Shown here one piece after another: positions 34,843 through 42,614 of a stretch of DNA of 64,000 nt (its first letter is position 1; the number at the start of each line of letters is the position of its first letter). The translations under genes were made by a program, and so were the position numbers. The stretch is from Streptomyces sp. NBC_01232 (GTDB taxonomy: Bacteria; Actinomycetota; Actinomycetes; Streptomycetales; Streptomycetaceae), in contig NZ_CP108518.1 in the NCBI RefSeq assembly GCF_035989885.1, forward strand, positions 2,174,501 through 2,238,500. Direction: 5' to 3'. The notes under the pieces were generated by a model that was not told the DNA's origin, did not search any database, and saw only the letters and a list, made by a program, of their open reading frames with translations.

Positions 34843-36108
34843 CTAACCGGCGACGGCCTTTGGTTGCGAACCGGTCTCATGTGCCGGTCGTACGGGTCGC
34901 TCCGCGGGCTCCGCCGCATGCCGGGCTGCGTGCCGGGCCTGCCGGACGTGCGCCCACAGGAGCGCCGCGCCCGCCCCGGCGGCCAGCACCGCGCACAGCG
35001 GCCACAGCAGCCCGGGCGCGGCGGAGTACAGGGCTCCGCCCAGCGGCGGGCCGAGGACGACACCGCTGACCGAGACCCCCGCGTACAGGCTCTGGAACCG
35101 GCCGATGGCGTGCTCGGGCGACTGGTCGGCCACGTAGGCGGTGGCGGTGGTCTTGTAGAGGATCTCCCCCAGGCTCAGCAGGATCATCATCGCGACCGCG
35201 GTCGCGATCCCGGCCCCGAGCAGCAGCGCCGCGTAGCCGGCCCCGACCAGGACCAGCCCGGTGCCGATGACCGGCAGCGCCGGCCGCTCGCGCAGTGCGA
35301 CGGCCGCGGGGAGCTCCAGCAGCAGGATCACCCCGCCGTTGAGGGCGATGACGAGCCCGAAGGCCCGTGCGTCCAGGCCGTGGTCGGCGAGGAAGACGGG
35401 GAAGGTGAAGTACTGCTGGCGGTAGACGATGTCGGTCACCAGGATCGCGCCGAGCAGGACCAGCACGGCGGGGCGGGCGCGCAGTTCGGCGACGAGTCCG
35501 CGGCCCGGACCCCCGTCCCGGGCCGCGGAGGTCGTGCGGGACGCGCCGCGGGCCGGGACGACCCGCGCGGTCCAGAGGGCGAAGAAGAGCGTGCCGAGGC
35601 CGTCACCGAGGAAGAGCCAGTCGTACGAGAGCCCGGTCGCAACCAGTGCGCCCAGCGGCGGCCCGAGGGTGAACCCGCCGTTGGAGACGCAGCGCACGAC
35701 GGCGAAGGCCTGGCGGCGGGCTCCCTCCGGGACGGTGACCGCGACCAGCGCAGCGTTGGCGGCCCGGATCACGCCGGAGGCGTACTGGGTGACCGGGAGG
35801 GCCGCGTAGAGCAGCGGGGTGGGCAGCAGCGGGACGGCTGTCAGGGCGAGGCCGCCGAGCGCGGAGGCGACGAGGAGCACCCGGCGGTGGCCGAAGCGGT
35901 CGCCGTACCACCCTCCGGTGAAGTTGCCGGCGACCAGGCCGATGCCGCCGATTCCGGTGACCAGGCCGGCCTCGGCGGCCCCGAGGCCGCGCGGGCCGGT
36001 CAGATAGAGGAAGACAAAGACGAAGGTGAAGCTGACGACGGCGTTGACGAAGACCCCCGCAGCCAGCAGCCACACAACCCTCGGTATGTCCTTGAACCCC
36101 TGCAGCAC
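34843..36108 (-). CDS. Major facilitator superfamily transporter
   Basis: A 421-residue permease with about twelve membrane helices. MFS motif A appears as GNFTGGWYGDRFGHRRVLL between helices 2 and 3. The family resembles drug/metabolite exporters. It is divergent from the HxlR-peroxiredoxin gene with a perfect GTTCCC-TTT-GGGAAC palindrome between them, so its expression is probably controlled by that regulator. Substrate is unknown; an oxidised or electrophilic compound would be a reasonable guess from the regulator. The C-terminus is charged and Arg/His rich. dapD lies 9 bp downstream. Confidence 0.88.
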   Translation of the reverse strand: MLQGFKDIPRVVWLLAAGVFVNAVVSFTFVFVFLYLTGPRGLGAAEAGLVTGIGGIGLVAGNFTGGWYGDRFGHRRVLLVASALGGLALTAVPLLPTPLLYAALPVTQYASGVIRAANAALVAVTVPEGARRQAFAVVRCVSNGGFTLGPPLGALVATGLSYDWLFLGDGLGTLFFALWTARVVPARGASRTTSAARDGGPGRGLVAELRARPAVLVLLGAILVTDIVYRQQYFTFPVFLADHGLDARAFGLVIALNGGVILLLELPAAVALRERPALPVIGTGLVLVGAGYAALLLGAGIATAVAMMILLSLGEILYKTTATAYVADQSPEHAIGRFQSLYAGVSVSGVVLGPPLGGALYSAAPGLLWPLCAVLAAGAGAALLWAHVRQARHAARHAAEPAERPVRPAHETGSQPKAVAG

Positions 36109-36136
36109 ACCCGTGTCCCCCTGATCCGATGAGTGA

Positions 36137-36151
36137 GTTCCCTTTGGGAAC
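36137..36151. promoter_or_regulatory. Palindrome in the MFS / HxlR-peroxiredoxin divergent promoter
   Basis: GTTCCC-TTT-GGGAAC, a perfect 6-bp inverted repeat, 28 bp upstream of the MFS start and 48 bp upstream of the regulator start. It is suited to binding of an HxlR-type dimer that governs both genes. Confidence 0.7.
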
Positions 36152-36199
36152 GGACTATGTCAGCATGACAGCCTTGGGTCAACGGACGAAGGAGTTCCC

Positions 36200-37075
36200 A
36201 TGGCCCAGCGCACACACCTCGGCGACGCGGACTGCGCCATCGCCCAGGCCCTCGACGTGGTGGGCGACTGGTGGACGCTGCTGATCGTGCGCGACGCCGC
36301 GCGCGGCCTGCACCGCTTCGACGAGCTCCAGCGCGAGCTGGGGATGTCCCGCAAGGTGCTGGCGGAGCGGCTGAAGCTGCTGGTCGAGGCCGGGGTGCTG
36401 TCGCGCGAGCCGTACCAGGAGCGACCGGTACGGCACGAATACCGGCTGACCCCGCGCGGGCGGGGGCTGCTGCCCGTCCTGGTGGCCCTCCAGGACTGGG
36501 GCGACACCTGGATCCTGGGAGAGGGAGAGATGACGGCGACGACGGGCGAGGCCTCGCGCGAGGCGGACCGGGTGCACGCGCTGCGCGGCACCCGGGTGCC
36601 GGAGCTGCTGCTGCCGGACCGTTTCGGCGAGCTGCGCGACCCGGTGGCGGACACCCCGTTCACGGTCCTGTACTGCTTTCCGGGCGCGTACGCGCGCGCC
36701 GAGTCCTACCCGCCCGGCTGGGCCGGGATCCCGGGCGCCAAGGGCTGTACGTTCGAGTCGTGCACGTACCGCGACCAGCTCGCGGAGTTCACCGCGGCCG
36801 GCGCCACCGTGCACGGGGTGTCGACTCAGCGCCCGGACGAGCAGCGGGAGTTCGCGGAGCAGGAGGGCCTGCGGTTCCCGCTCCTCTCGGACGCCGGCCT
36901 GGCGCTGACGGCGGCGCTGCGGCTGCCGACGTTCCGCGCGGCGGGCACGAGCCGGATCAAGCGGCTGACGCTGGTCATCGACCGCGACCGCACGGTCCGC
37001 GAGGTGATCTACCCGATCCGCGACATCGAGGCGAGCGTGCAGACGGCCCTGGCGGCCGTGCGCTCCGCGGATTGA
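36200..37075 (+). CDS. HxlR winged-helix regulator fused to a PrxQ/BCP-like peroxiredoxin
   Basis: A 291-residue two-domain protein. Residues about 8-105 form an HxlR winged helix (CAIAQALDVVGDWWTLLIVRDAARG, RFDELQRELGMSRKVLAERLKLLVEAGVL). Residues about 130-290 form an AhpC/TSA redoxin domain (LLLPDRFGELRDPVADTPFTVLYCFPGAY). The latter has the PrxQ/BCP pair Cys183-TFES-Cys188 in GCTFESCTYRDQLAEF, four residues between as in peroxidatic-resolving pairs, plus Cys159. The redoxin part also has VHGVSTQRPDEQREFAEQEGLRFPLLSD, typical of BCP. It could sense and reduce peroxides directly. It is divergent from an MFS gene with a palindrome between. The start is the ATG after AAGGAG. Confidence 0.88.
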   Translation: MAQRTHLGDADCAIAQALDVVGDWWTLLIVRDAARGLHRFDELQRELGMSRKVLAERLKLLVEAGVLSREPYQERPVRHEYRLTPRGRGLLPVLVALQDWGDTWILGEGEMTATTGEASREADRVHALRGTRVPELLLPDRFGELRDPVADTPFTVLYCFPGAYARAESYPPGWAGIPGAKGCTFESCTYRDQLAEFTAAGATVHGVSTQRPDEQREFAEQEGLRFPLLSDAGLALTAALRLPTFRAAGTSRIKRLTLVIDRDRTVREVIYPIRDIEASVQTALAAVRSAD

Positions 37076-37101
37076 CCCTCGCCACCGCGCGGCTCCCTAG
37101 G

Positions 37102-37159
37102 GGTGTCCTGCCGATCAGGCCGGATCGGCCCGCGAGCGCGGCATGATCGGCAGAACACC
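37102..37159. terminator. Long hairpin between convergent genes
   Basis: GGTGT and CTGCCGATCA (37102-37106, 37108-37117) pair with TGATCGGCAG and ACACC (37144-37153, 37155-37159), with one mismatch between the two stems. Probable bidirectional terminator for the HxlR-peroxiredoxin and TetR genes. Confidence 0.75.
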
Positions 37160-37161
37160 TC

Positions 37162-37764
37162 TTAGGAGGAGGGCCGCAGCATCCGTGCGAGCACCTCGCG
37201 GGCGTACTCCTCGTCGTACGCGGTGTCCGTCAGCAGGACCTGCAGGCCGATCCCGTCCATGACCGCCACCAGCGCCCGCGCGGTCACCGGGTCGGTCCGC
37301 GGGACCAGCGCCGCCGCGAACGCCTCGCACCACTGCGCCGCCACCGGCCGCAGCGCCGGGCGGCGCAGGGCCGCGAGGTAGAGCTCGTACTCCAGCTCGA
37401 CCCGGCCCCGGTCCGCGCCCAGCAACTCCCCGAGCAGCCGGGCCAGCGCCCCGGCGAGGTCCGCACCCGGGTCCGCGCCCGGGGTTCCGTCCCCGTCCGG
37501 GGCCGGGTCCCGGTCCAGGTCCGCCAGTGCGGCCGAGCCCTCCACCGCCTGCGCGAAGCCCTCGTTGGCCTGCTGCAGCGCGGCGACCAGCAGGTCGTCG
37601 AGCGTCTTGAAGTGGTACGTCGTCGATCCGAGGGGTACGTCGGCCTCCGCGGCAGCGCTGCGGTGGCTCAGCCCCGCGATGCCCCGCTCACCCACCACCC
37701 GGATCGCCGCGTCGATGATCCGCTGGCGGCGGTCCGGGTCGTAGCGCCGCGTCCCGGGGGCCAT
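37162..37764 (-). CDS. TetR family regulator of the SMR pump
   Basis: A 200-residue regulator with an N-terminal TetR helix-turn-helix (RQRIIDAAIRVVGERGIAGLSHRSAAAEADVPLGSTTYHFKTLDDLL) and a helical C-terminal ligand domain. Its ATG overlaps the stop codon of the upstream SMR transporter gene (ATGA), so both are made from one message. A pair of identical-pattern 20-bp palindromes at the front of that message is its likely operator, giving autoregulated, drug- or cation-responsive efflux. The N-terminal open reading further upstream is the shadow of the transporter gene. Confidence 0.92.
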   Translation of the reverse strand: MAPGTRRYDPDRRQRIIDAAIRVVGERGIAGLSHRSAAAEADVPLGSTTYHFKTLDDLLVAALQQANEGFAQAVEGSAALADLDRDPAPDGDGTPGADPGADLAGALARLLGELLGADRGRVELEYELYLAALRRPALRPVAAQWCEAFAAALVPRTDPVTARALVAVMDGIGLQVLLTDTAYDEEYAREVLARMLRPSS

Positions 37765-38084
37765 CAGTGGGCCCCTCCGAGATTCAGCAGGACCACCCCG
37801 CCTATCACCAGGGCGATCCCGGCGATCTTGGCGGCGGAGGCCGCCTCTCCCAGGAACACCATGCCGATGGCGGCGATCGCGGCCGTGCCGACGCCCGCCC
37901 ATATGGCGTACGCCGTGCCGACCGACATCGACTTCAGCGTCTGCGCGAGCAGGGTGAAGGCGATGGCATAGCCCAGCAGGGTGCCCAGCGACGGCCACAG
38001 CTTCGTGAAGCCGTCGCTGTACTTCATGGCGGTGGTTCCGGCGACCTCGGCGGCGATGGCCGCGGCAAGCATGACGTAGGGCAT
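37764..38084 (-). CDS. Small multidrug resistance (SMR) family efflux protein
   Basis: A 106-residue, four-helix membrane protein of the EmrE/SugE family that exports quaternary ammonium or guanidinium-type cations in exchange for protons as a dimer. It carries the essential membrane glutamate at residue 13 (AAEVAGTTAMKYSDGFTKL) and the conserved SVGTAYAIWAGVG and LGEAASAAKIAGIALVIGGVV. The sequence before the ATG lacks a Shine-Dalgarno site and has a TACTGT element 8-13 bases upstream, so the message may be leaderless; an in-frame ATG at 38102 is an alternative start. It is co-transcribed with the TetR gene. Confidence 0.92.
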   Translation of the reverse strand: MPYVMLAAAIAAEVAGTTAMKYSDGFTKLWPSLGTLLGYAIAFTLLAQTLKSMSVGTAYAIWAGVGTAAIAAIGMVFLGEAASAAKIAGIALVIGGVVLLNLGGAH

Positions 38085-38124
38085 GTGTACAACAGTACAC
38101 ATCGATGCGTACGCGCGTACACAT
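38083..38124. promoter_or_regulatory. Two 20-bp palindromic operators, 22 bp apart
   Basis: ATGTGTAC-AACA-GTACACAT (38083-38102) and ATGCGTAC-GCGC-GTACACAT (38105-38124) differ at one base in the arms and have centres 22 bp apart, two helical turns on the same DNA face. The first overlaps the SMR start codon. Likely cooperative sites for the TetR regulator. Confidence 0.8.
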
Positions 38125-38209
38125 CCGTGCAGGAAACCCGATGCCATGCTCCTGACATGCTGATATACGGTGTGCGTCCGACGGGGGAACGAGAAGACGG
38201 AGCACACGC

Positions 38210-39358
38210 ATGACGCAGAACACAGGGTGGGGACCGACGGGGGCCCCCGGGCCGGGCGGCCCGGGGGCGCCGCAGTGGGGAGGCTGGGCTCCGCCGCCAC
38301 CGCCGCAGCCCGGGGTGATACCCCTGCACCCCCTGGGCCTCGGGGACGTCGTGAGCGCCTCCTTCGCCACCCTCGGCCGCTACTGGAAGCAGATGGCCGG
38401 CGTGATGCTGGCCGTGCTGGGCGCCTGCCTGCTGGTCATGGCCCTGCTGGCGGGCGTCGCCGTCGCAGCCGTGTACGACCACATCGAGCCGGTCTTCGAC
38501 CCGCCCTTCGGGCAGGACCCGTCGGCCGAGCACCTCACGCCGTTCCTCGTCGCGGCCATCACGCTGTTCGTGCTGCTGCTCGCCGTGGGGCTGCTGGCCA
38601 CGGCCGTGGTCACCGCGCTGTGCCCGGCGGTCCTCCACGAGGCGGTCTTCGGCCGGCCCACCACCTTCCGCGCGATGTGGCGCACGGCCCTGCAGCGGAC
38701 TCCCTCCGTGCTGGGCACGCTGCTGCTCACGGGGCTGATCGCGGGCTCCCCCGTGCTCGCCGCCGTACTGCTGTGGATTCCGGTGATGATCGTCTCCGTC
38801 TCCGGCGACGACCCGTCACCCGGGATCGTGCTCCTCCTGCCCGCGTTCATACTGGCCGCCGCCCCGGTGTCCGTCTGGCTCGGCACCCGGCTCGGCCTGG
38901 CCCCCGCCGTGGCGGTCATGGAGAAGGCCGGCCCCGTCACCGCGCTGCGCCGCTCGGCCGCACTGGTCAAGGGCGAATGGTGGCGGATCTTCGGCATCAC
39001 CCTGGTCGGCAGCATGATCGCGATGAGCATCGCCTACATGATCCAGATGCCCTTCCAGCTCGTCGGCATGTTCGGCATGATCCCGCTCATGGCCGAGGGC
39101 GGTGCCACGGCCGAGCTGTCGACGGGCATGATCGTCGGCCTCGCGTTCGGCTTCCTGTGCATCATGGCCGGCGGCGGCGTGAGCCAGATGTTCCAGATCG
39201 GGTGCACCCAGCTGTTCAGCAGTCTGCTGTACGTGGACCAGCGGATCCGGCGCGAGAACCTCGCCCCCGCCATCCTCGCCGAACTCGCCGCGCAGGCCCC
39301 CGGCACCGGCCCCACGCCCACGGACGCACCCGGCCCGGACGCACCCGGCCCCGCCTGA
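38210..39358 (+). CDS. Multi-pass membrane protein with Pro/Gly-rich N-terminus
   Basis: A 382-residue protein. The first 35 residues are a cytoplasmic Gly/Pro/Trp tract (GAPGPGGPGAPQWGG, APPPPPQPG), followed by about six long hydrophobic helices with PLGLGDVVSASFATLGRYWKQM at their front and the interior loop VMEKAGPVTALRRSAALVKGEWWRIFG. That loop resembles the membrane domain found in glycerophosphodiester phosphodiesterase-associated proteins (DUF7847/GPDP-memb type). No catalytic domain is attached. The C-terminus is Pro/Gly/Asp-rich. Role unknown, possibly membrane organisation. Confidence 0.75.
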   Translation: MTQNTGWGPTGAPGPGGPGAPQWGGWAPPPPPQPGVIPLHPLGLGDVVSASFATLGRYWKQMAGVMLAVLGACLLVMALLAGVAVAAVYDHIEPVFDPPFGQDPSAEHLTPFLVAAITLFVLLLAVGLLATAVVTALCPAVLHEAVFGRPTTFRAMWRTALQRTPSVLGTLLLTGLIAGSPVLAAVLLWIPVMIVSVSGDDPSPGIVLLLPAFILAAAPVSVWLGTRLGLAPAVAVMEKAGPVTALRRSAALVKGEWWRIFGITLVGSMIAMSIAYMIQMPFQLVGMFGMIPLMAEGGATAELSTGMIVGLAFGFLCIMAGGGVSQMFQIGCTQLFSSLLYVDQRIRRENLAPAILAELAAQAPGTGPTPTDAPGPDAPGPA

Positions 39359-39394
39359 ACCGCGGACCGGCCCGCACTCATCGGGCGGAACACG

Positions 39395-39429
39395 CGAAGG
39401 GCCCCCGGCGCGATGCCGGGGGCCCTTCG
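39395..39429. terminator. Bidirectional terminator before the suf operon end
   Basis: A perfect 15-bp stem (39395-39409 with 39415-39429, 5-nt loop GCGAT) between the convergent membrane-protein and sufT genes. Confidence 0.9.
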
Positions 39430-39443
39430 TCGTTCACAACGGC

Positions 39444-39788
39444 TCAGACGTTGAAGCCGAGCGCGCGGAGCTGCTCACGGCCGTCGTCCGTGATCTTGTC
39501 CGGGCCCCACGGCGGCATCCAGACCCAGTTGATGCGAAGTTCGCTGACGATGCCGTCCGTCGCCGACTTCGCCTGGTCCTCGATGACGTCCGTCAGCGGG
39601 CAGGCCGCCGAGGTCAGCGTCATGTCCAGGGTGGCGATGTTCGCGTCGTCGATGTGGATGCCGTAGATCAGGCCCAGGTTGACGACGTCGATGCCCAGCT
39701 CGGGGTCGACCACGTCGTAGAGGGCCTCGCGGACCTCCTCCTCGGTGGCCGGCTTGATCGACGCCTCGGGCGTCGCGTTCTCGGTCAT
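39444..39788 (-). CDS. sufT: Iron-sulfur cluster assembly factor SufT (MIP18/DUF59)
   Basis: A 114-residue DUF59/MIP18-family protein that assists Fe-S cluster assembly or delivery. It shows EEEVREALYDVVDPELGIDVVNLGLIYGI, the DPE-(L/I)-x-(I/V) motif, and the conserved cysteine in LTSAACPLTDVIEDQ, then the WVWMPPWGPDKITDDGREQLRALGF end. ATG 39788 overlaps the sufU stop (ATGA); the upstream open reading is a shadow. It is the last gene of the suf operon and ends at a strong terminator. Confidence 0.94.
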   Translation of the reverse strand: MTENATPEASIKPATEEEVREALYDVVDPELGIDVVNLGLIYGIHIDDANIATLDMTLTSAACPLTDVIEDQAKSATDGIVSELRINWVWMPPWGPDKITDDGREQLRALGFNV

Positions 39789-40246
39789 GCCGTCTTCCTC
39801 TCCGCGTCGCCCAGAGCCTGGGCGGTCGCGTCCTTCCACGCCATCCAGCTCAGCAGAGCACACTTCACACGGGCCGGGTACTTGGAGACGCCGACGAACG
39901 CGACCGCGTCCTCCAGCACCTCCTCCATGGCCTCGTCGGGCTCGATCTTGCCCTTGGACTGCATCATCTCCAGGAACACGCCCTGGATCTTCTGCGCCTC
40001 GGCCAGTTCCTTGCCCACGAGCAGCTCGTTCAGTACGGACGCGCTGGCCTGGCTGATGGAGCAGCCCTGGCCCTCGTAGGAGACGTCGGTCAGCGTCTCG
40101 CCGTCGTACTTCACGCGCAGCGTGATCTCGTCACCGCACGTCGGATTGACGTGGTGCACCTCGGCGTCGCCGTCGCGCAGGCCACGCCCGTGCGGGTGCT
40201 TGTAGTGGTCCAGGATCAGTTCCTGGTACATCGAATCCAGCTTCAC
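39785..40246 (-). CDS. sufU: Iron-sulfur assembly / sulfur-transfer protein SufU
   Basis: A 153-residue zinc-containing sulfur-transfer partner of SufS. The three conserved cysteines are in HHVNPTCGDEITL, YEGQGCSISQAS and ARVKCALLSWMAWKDA, and the characteristic LDHYKHPHGRG begins the protein. It accepts persulfide from SufS and passes sulfur to the SufBCD scaffold. It lies 22 bp after sufS and overlaps sufT. Confidence 0.95.
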   Translation of the reverse strand: MKLDSMYQELILDHYKHPHGRGLRDGDAEVHHVNPTCGDEITLRVKYDGETLTDVSYEGQGCSISQASASVLNELLVGKELAEAQKIQGVFLEMMQSKGKIEPDEAMEEVLEDAVAFVGVSKYPARVKCALLSWMAWKDATAQALGDAERKTA

Positions 40247-40268
40247 TGCGTCCTCGTCGCCTCGTCCG

Positions 40269-41525
40269 TCAGCCGAAGAAGTTCCGTACGTGCTCCAGCC
40301 CGTCGATCAGCGCGTCGACCTCGGCCGGAGAGGAGTACAGGTAGAAAGACGCTCGCGTCGTCGCAGGAATTCCGTAGCGCAGGCAGACGGGGCGCGCGCA
40401 GTGGTGTCCCACGCGGACCGCGATGCCCTGCTCGTCGAGCACCTGGCCGACGTCGTGCGGGTGGATGTCGCCCAGGACGAAGGAGATCGCGGCGCCGCGG
40501 TCCTCGGCCGTGGTGGGGCCGATGATCCGCAGGTCGGGCACCTCCGCGAGACGCTTGATCGCGTACTCGGTGATCGCGTGCTCGTGCGCGGCGATCTTGT
40601 CCATGCCGATCGCGGTCAGGTAGTCCACGGCCGCGCCGAGGCCGACGGCCTGGGCGATCGGGGGCGTACCCGCCTCGAACTTGTGGGGCGCCGGGGCGTA
40701 GGTCGAGGCGTGCATCGACACGGTCTCGATCATCTCGCCGCCGCCGAGGAACGGGGGCAGGTCCTCCAGGAGCTCCTGGCGGCCCCACAGGACGCCGATA
40801 CCGGTCGGGCCGCACATCTTGTGGCCGGTGAAGGCCACGAAGTCGGCGCCGAGCGCCTGCACGTCCAGCGGCATGTGCGGAGCGGCCTGGGAGGCGTCGA
40901 TCAGCACGAGGGCGCCGACGTCCTGCGCGCGCCGGACGATCGCCTCGACCGGGTTGACCGTGCCCATGATGTTGGAGACCAGCGTGAAGGAGACGATCTT
41001 CGTCTTCTCCGTGATGACCTCTTCGATGTTGGACAGGTCGAGCCGGCCGTCGTCGGTGAGGCCGAACCACTTCAGCTTCGCGCCGGTGCGCTGCGAGAGC
41101 AGCTGCCACGGCACGATGTTGGAGTGGTGCTCCATCTCCGTGATGGCGATCTCGGTGTCACGGTCGACCCGGTAGGGCTCGTCCGCCCAGCCGAGCATGT
41201 TCGCGACCAGGTTGAGCGACTCAGAGGCGTTCTTGGTGAAGATCACCTCGTCGCGGCTCGGCGCGTTGATGAAGGCGGCGACCTTGTCGCGGGCGCCCTC
41301 GTACAGCGCCGTGGCCTCCTCGGCGAGCACGTGCACGCCGCGGTGGACGTTGGCGTTGTGCTGCTCGTAGTACTCGTTCAGCGCGTCGAGCACCTGGCGC
41401 GGCTTCTGCGAGGTCGCAGCGTTGTCCAGGTAAACGATCTTCTTCCCGTCGTGGACCACACGATCCAGAAGGGGGAAGTCCTTTCGGATCGCCTCGATGT
41501 CGAGGAGGCCAGGCAACTGTGTCAC
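40269..41525 (-). CDS. sufS: Cysteine desulfurase SufS
   Basis: A 418-residue PLP-dependent desulfurase that removes sulfur from cysteine as an enzyme persulfide. Features include YLDNAATSQKPRQVLDAL, LIDASQAAPHMPLDVQALGADFVAFTGHKM with the PLP lysine, and the catalytic-loop cysteine in RVGHHCARPVCLRYG. The last residues place it in the SufS (group II) class that needs SufU. Its start overlaps the sufC stop (ATGA), and it is part of the sufR-B-D-C-S-U-T operon. Confidence 0.96.
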   Translation of the reverse strand: MTQLPGLLDIEAIRKDFPLLDRVVHDGKKIVYLDNAATSQKPRQVLDALNEYYEQHNANVHRGVHVLAEEATALYEGARDKVAAFINAPSRDEVIFTKNASESLNLVANMLGWADEPYRVDRDTEIAITEMEHHSNIVPWQLLSQRTGAKLKWFGLTDDGRLDLSNIEEVITEKTKIVSFTLVSNIMGTVNPVEAIVRRAQDVGALVLIDASQAAPHMPLDVQALGADFVAFTGHKMCGPTGIGVLWGRQELLEDLPPFLGGGEMIETVSMHASTYAPAPHKFEAGTPPIAQAVGLGAAVDYLTAIGMDKIAAHEHAITEYAIKRLAEVPDLRIIGPTTAEDRGAAISFVLGDIHPHDVGQVLDEQGIAVRVGHHCARPVCLRYGIPATTRASFYLYSSPAEVDALIDGLEHVRNFFG

Positions 41526-42289
41526 GCGGTCGCGCCACCCTTCGTGCTGTACGACTCGTAGCCTTCGGCCTCCAGCTTGTCGGCGAGCTCGGCGCCACCG
41601 GACTCGGCGATGCGGCCCTCGGAGAAGACGTGGACGAAGTCAGGCTTGATGTAGCGGAGGATCCGCGTGTAGTGCGTGATCAGCAGCGTGCCGACCTCGC
41701 CGGTCGCGCGGACGCGGTTGACGCCCTCGGAGACCTGGCGCAGGGCGTCGACGTCGAGACCGGAGTCGGTCTCGTCGAGGATCGCGATCTTCGGCTTCAG
41801 GAGCTCCAGCTGCAGGATCTCGTGGCGCTTCTTCTCACCGCCGGAGAAGCCCTCGTTGACGTTGCGCTCGGCGAAGGCCGGGTCCATCTGGAGCTGCTCC
41901 ATCGCGGACTTGACCTCCTTCACCCAGGTACGCAGCTTCGGCGCCTCGCCGCGGATCGCGGTGGCCGAGGTGCGCAGGAAGTTGGACACCGAGACACCGG
42001 GGACCTCGACCGGGTACTGCATCGCGAGGAAGACGCCGGCGCGGGCGCGCTCGTCGACGGACATCTCCAGGACGTCCTCGCCGTCGAGGGTCACGGTGCC
42101 ACCGGTGATGGTGTACTTCGGGTGACCGGCGAGCGAGTACGCCAGGGTGGACTTGCCGGAGCCGTTCGGACCCATGATGGCGTGCGTCTCACCCTGCTTG
42201 ACGGTGAGGTCGACGCCCTTGAGGATCTCGCGGGCGCCGTTCTCGGCCTCGACGGAGACGTGCAGGTCGTGGATTTCAAGCGTTGCCAT
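41522..42289 (-). CDS. sufC: Fe-S assembly ATPase SufC
   Basis: A 255-residue ABC-type ATPase that drives the SufBCD scaffold. Walker A is GPNGSGKSTLAY, the signature is GFSGGEKKRHEILQ, and Walker B is PKIAILDETDSGLDVDAL, with the SufC-typical Asp-Glu-Thr-Asp-Ser. No membrane domain is present, in keeping with its soluble role. It is 7 bp from the upstream Rieske-like gene and overlaps sufS. Confidence 0.96.
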   Translation of the reverse strand: MATLEIHDLHVSVEAENGAREILKGVDLTVKQGETHAIMGPNGSGKSTLAYSLAGHPKYTITGGTVTLDGEDVLEMSVDERARAGVFLAMQYPVEVPGVSVSNFLRTSATAIRGEAPKLRTWVKEVKSAMEQLQMDPAFAERNVNEGFSGGEKKRHEILQLELLKPKIAILDETDSGLDVDALRQVSEGVNRVRATGEVGTLLITHYTRILRYIKPDFVHVFSEGRIAESGGAELADKLEAEGYESYSTKGGATA

Positions 42290-42296
42290 GGATACC

Positions 42297-42614
42297 TCAG
42301 GACTCCTGGGTGAGGGAGACGAGCACGTCGTCCCCTTCGATCTTTACGGGGTATACGGGTACGGGGCGCGTCGCGGGCAGACCCGAGGGCTTGCCGGTGC
42401 GCAGGTCGAAGGCCGACCCGTGCAGCCAGCACTCGATCATGCAGTCTTCGACCTCGCCCTCCGAGAGCGAGACGTTCGCGTGCGAGCAGATGTCGTTGAT
42501 CGCGAACACCTCGCCCTCGGTGGAGACGATGGACACCGGCGTGCCGTCGAGTTCCACCCGCTTGGGGGTGTTCTCCTCCAGCTCGCTGAGCGCACAGGCC
42601 TTGACGTAATTCAT
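42297..42614 (-). CDS. Rieske-type [2Fe-2S] ferredoxin within the suf operon
   Basis: A 105-residue single-domain Rieske protein of the non-heme-iron-oxygenase ferredoxin type. The cluster motifs are CSHANVSL (Cys-x-His) and CWLHGSAFDLRTG (Cys-x-x-His) separated by the usual 15-17 residues. It lies between sufD and sufC, overlapping sufD by one base, and is common in this position in actinobacteria. It may donate electrons during cluster assembly or be a model client; the partner is not known from the sequence. Confidence 0.9.
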   Translation of the reverse strand: MNYVKACALSELEENTPKRVELDGTPVSIVSTEGEVFAINDICSHANVSLSEGEVEDCMIECWLHGSAFDLRTGKPSGLPATRPVPVYPVKIEGDDVLVSLTQES

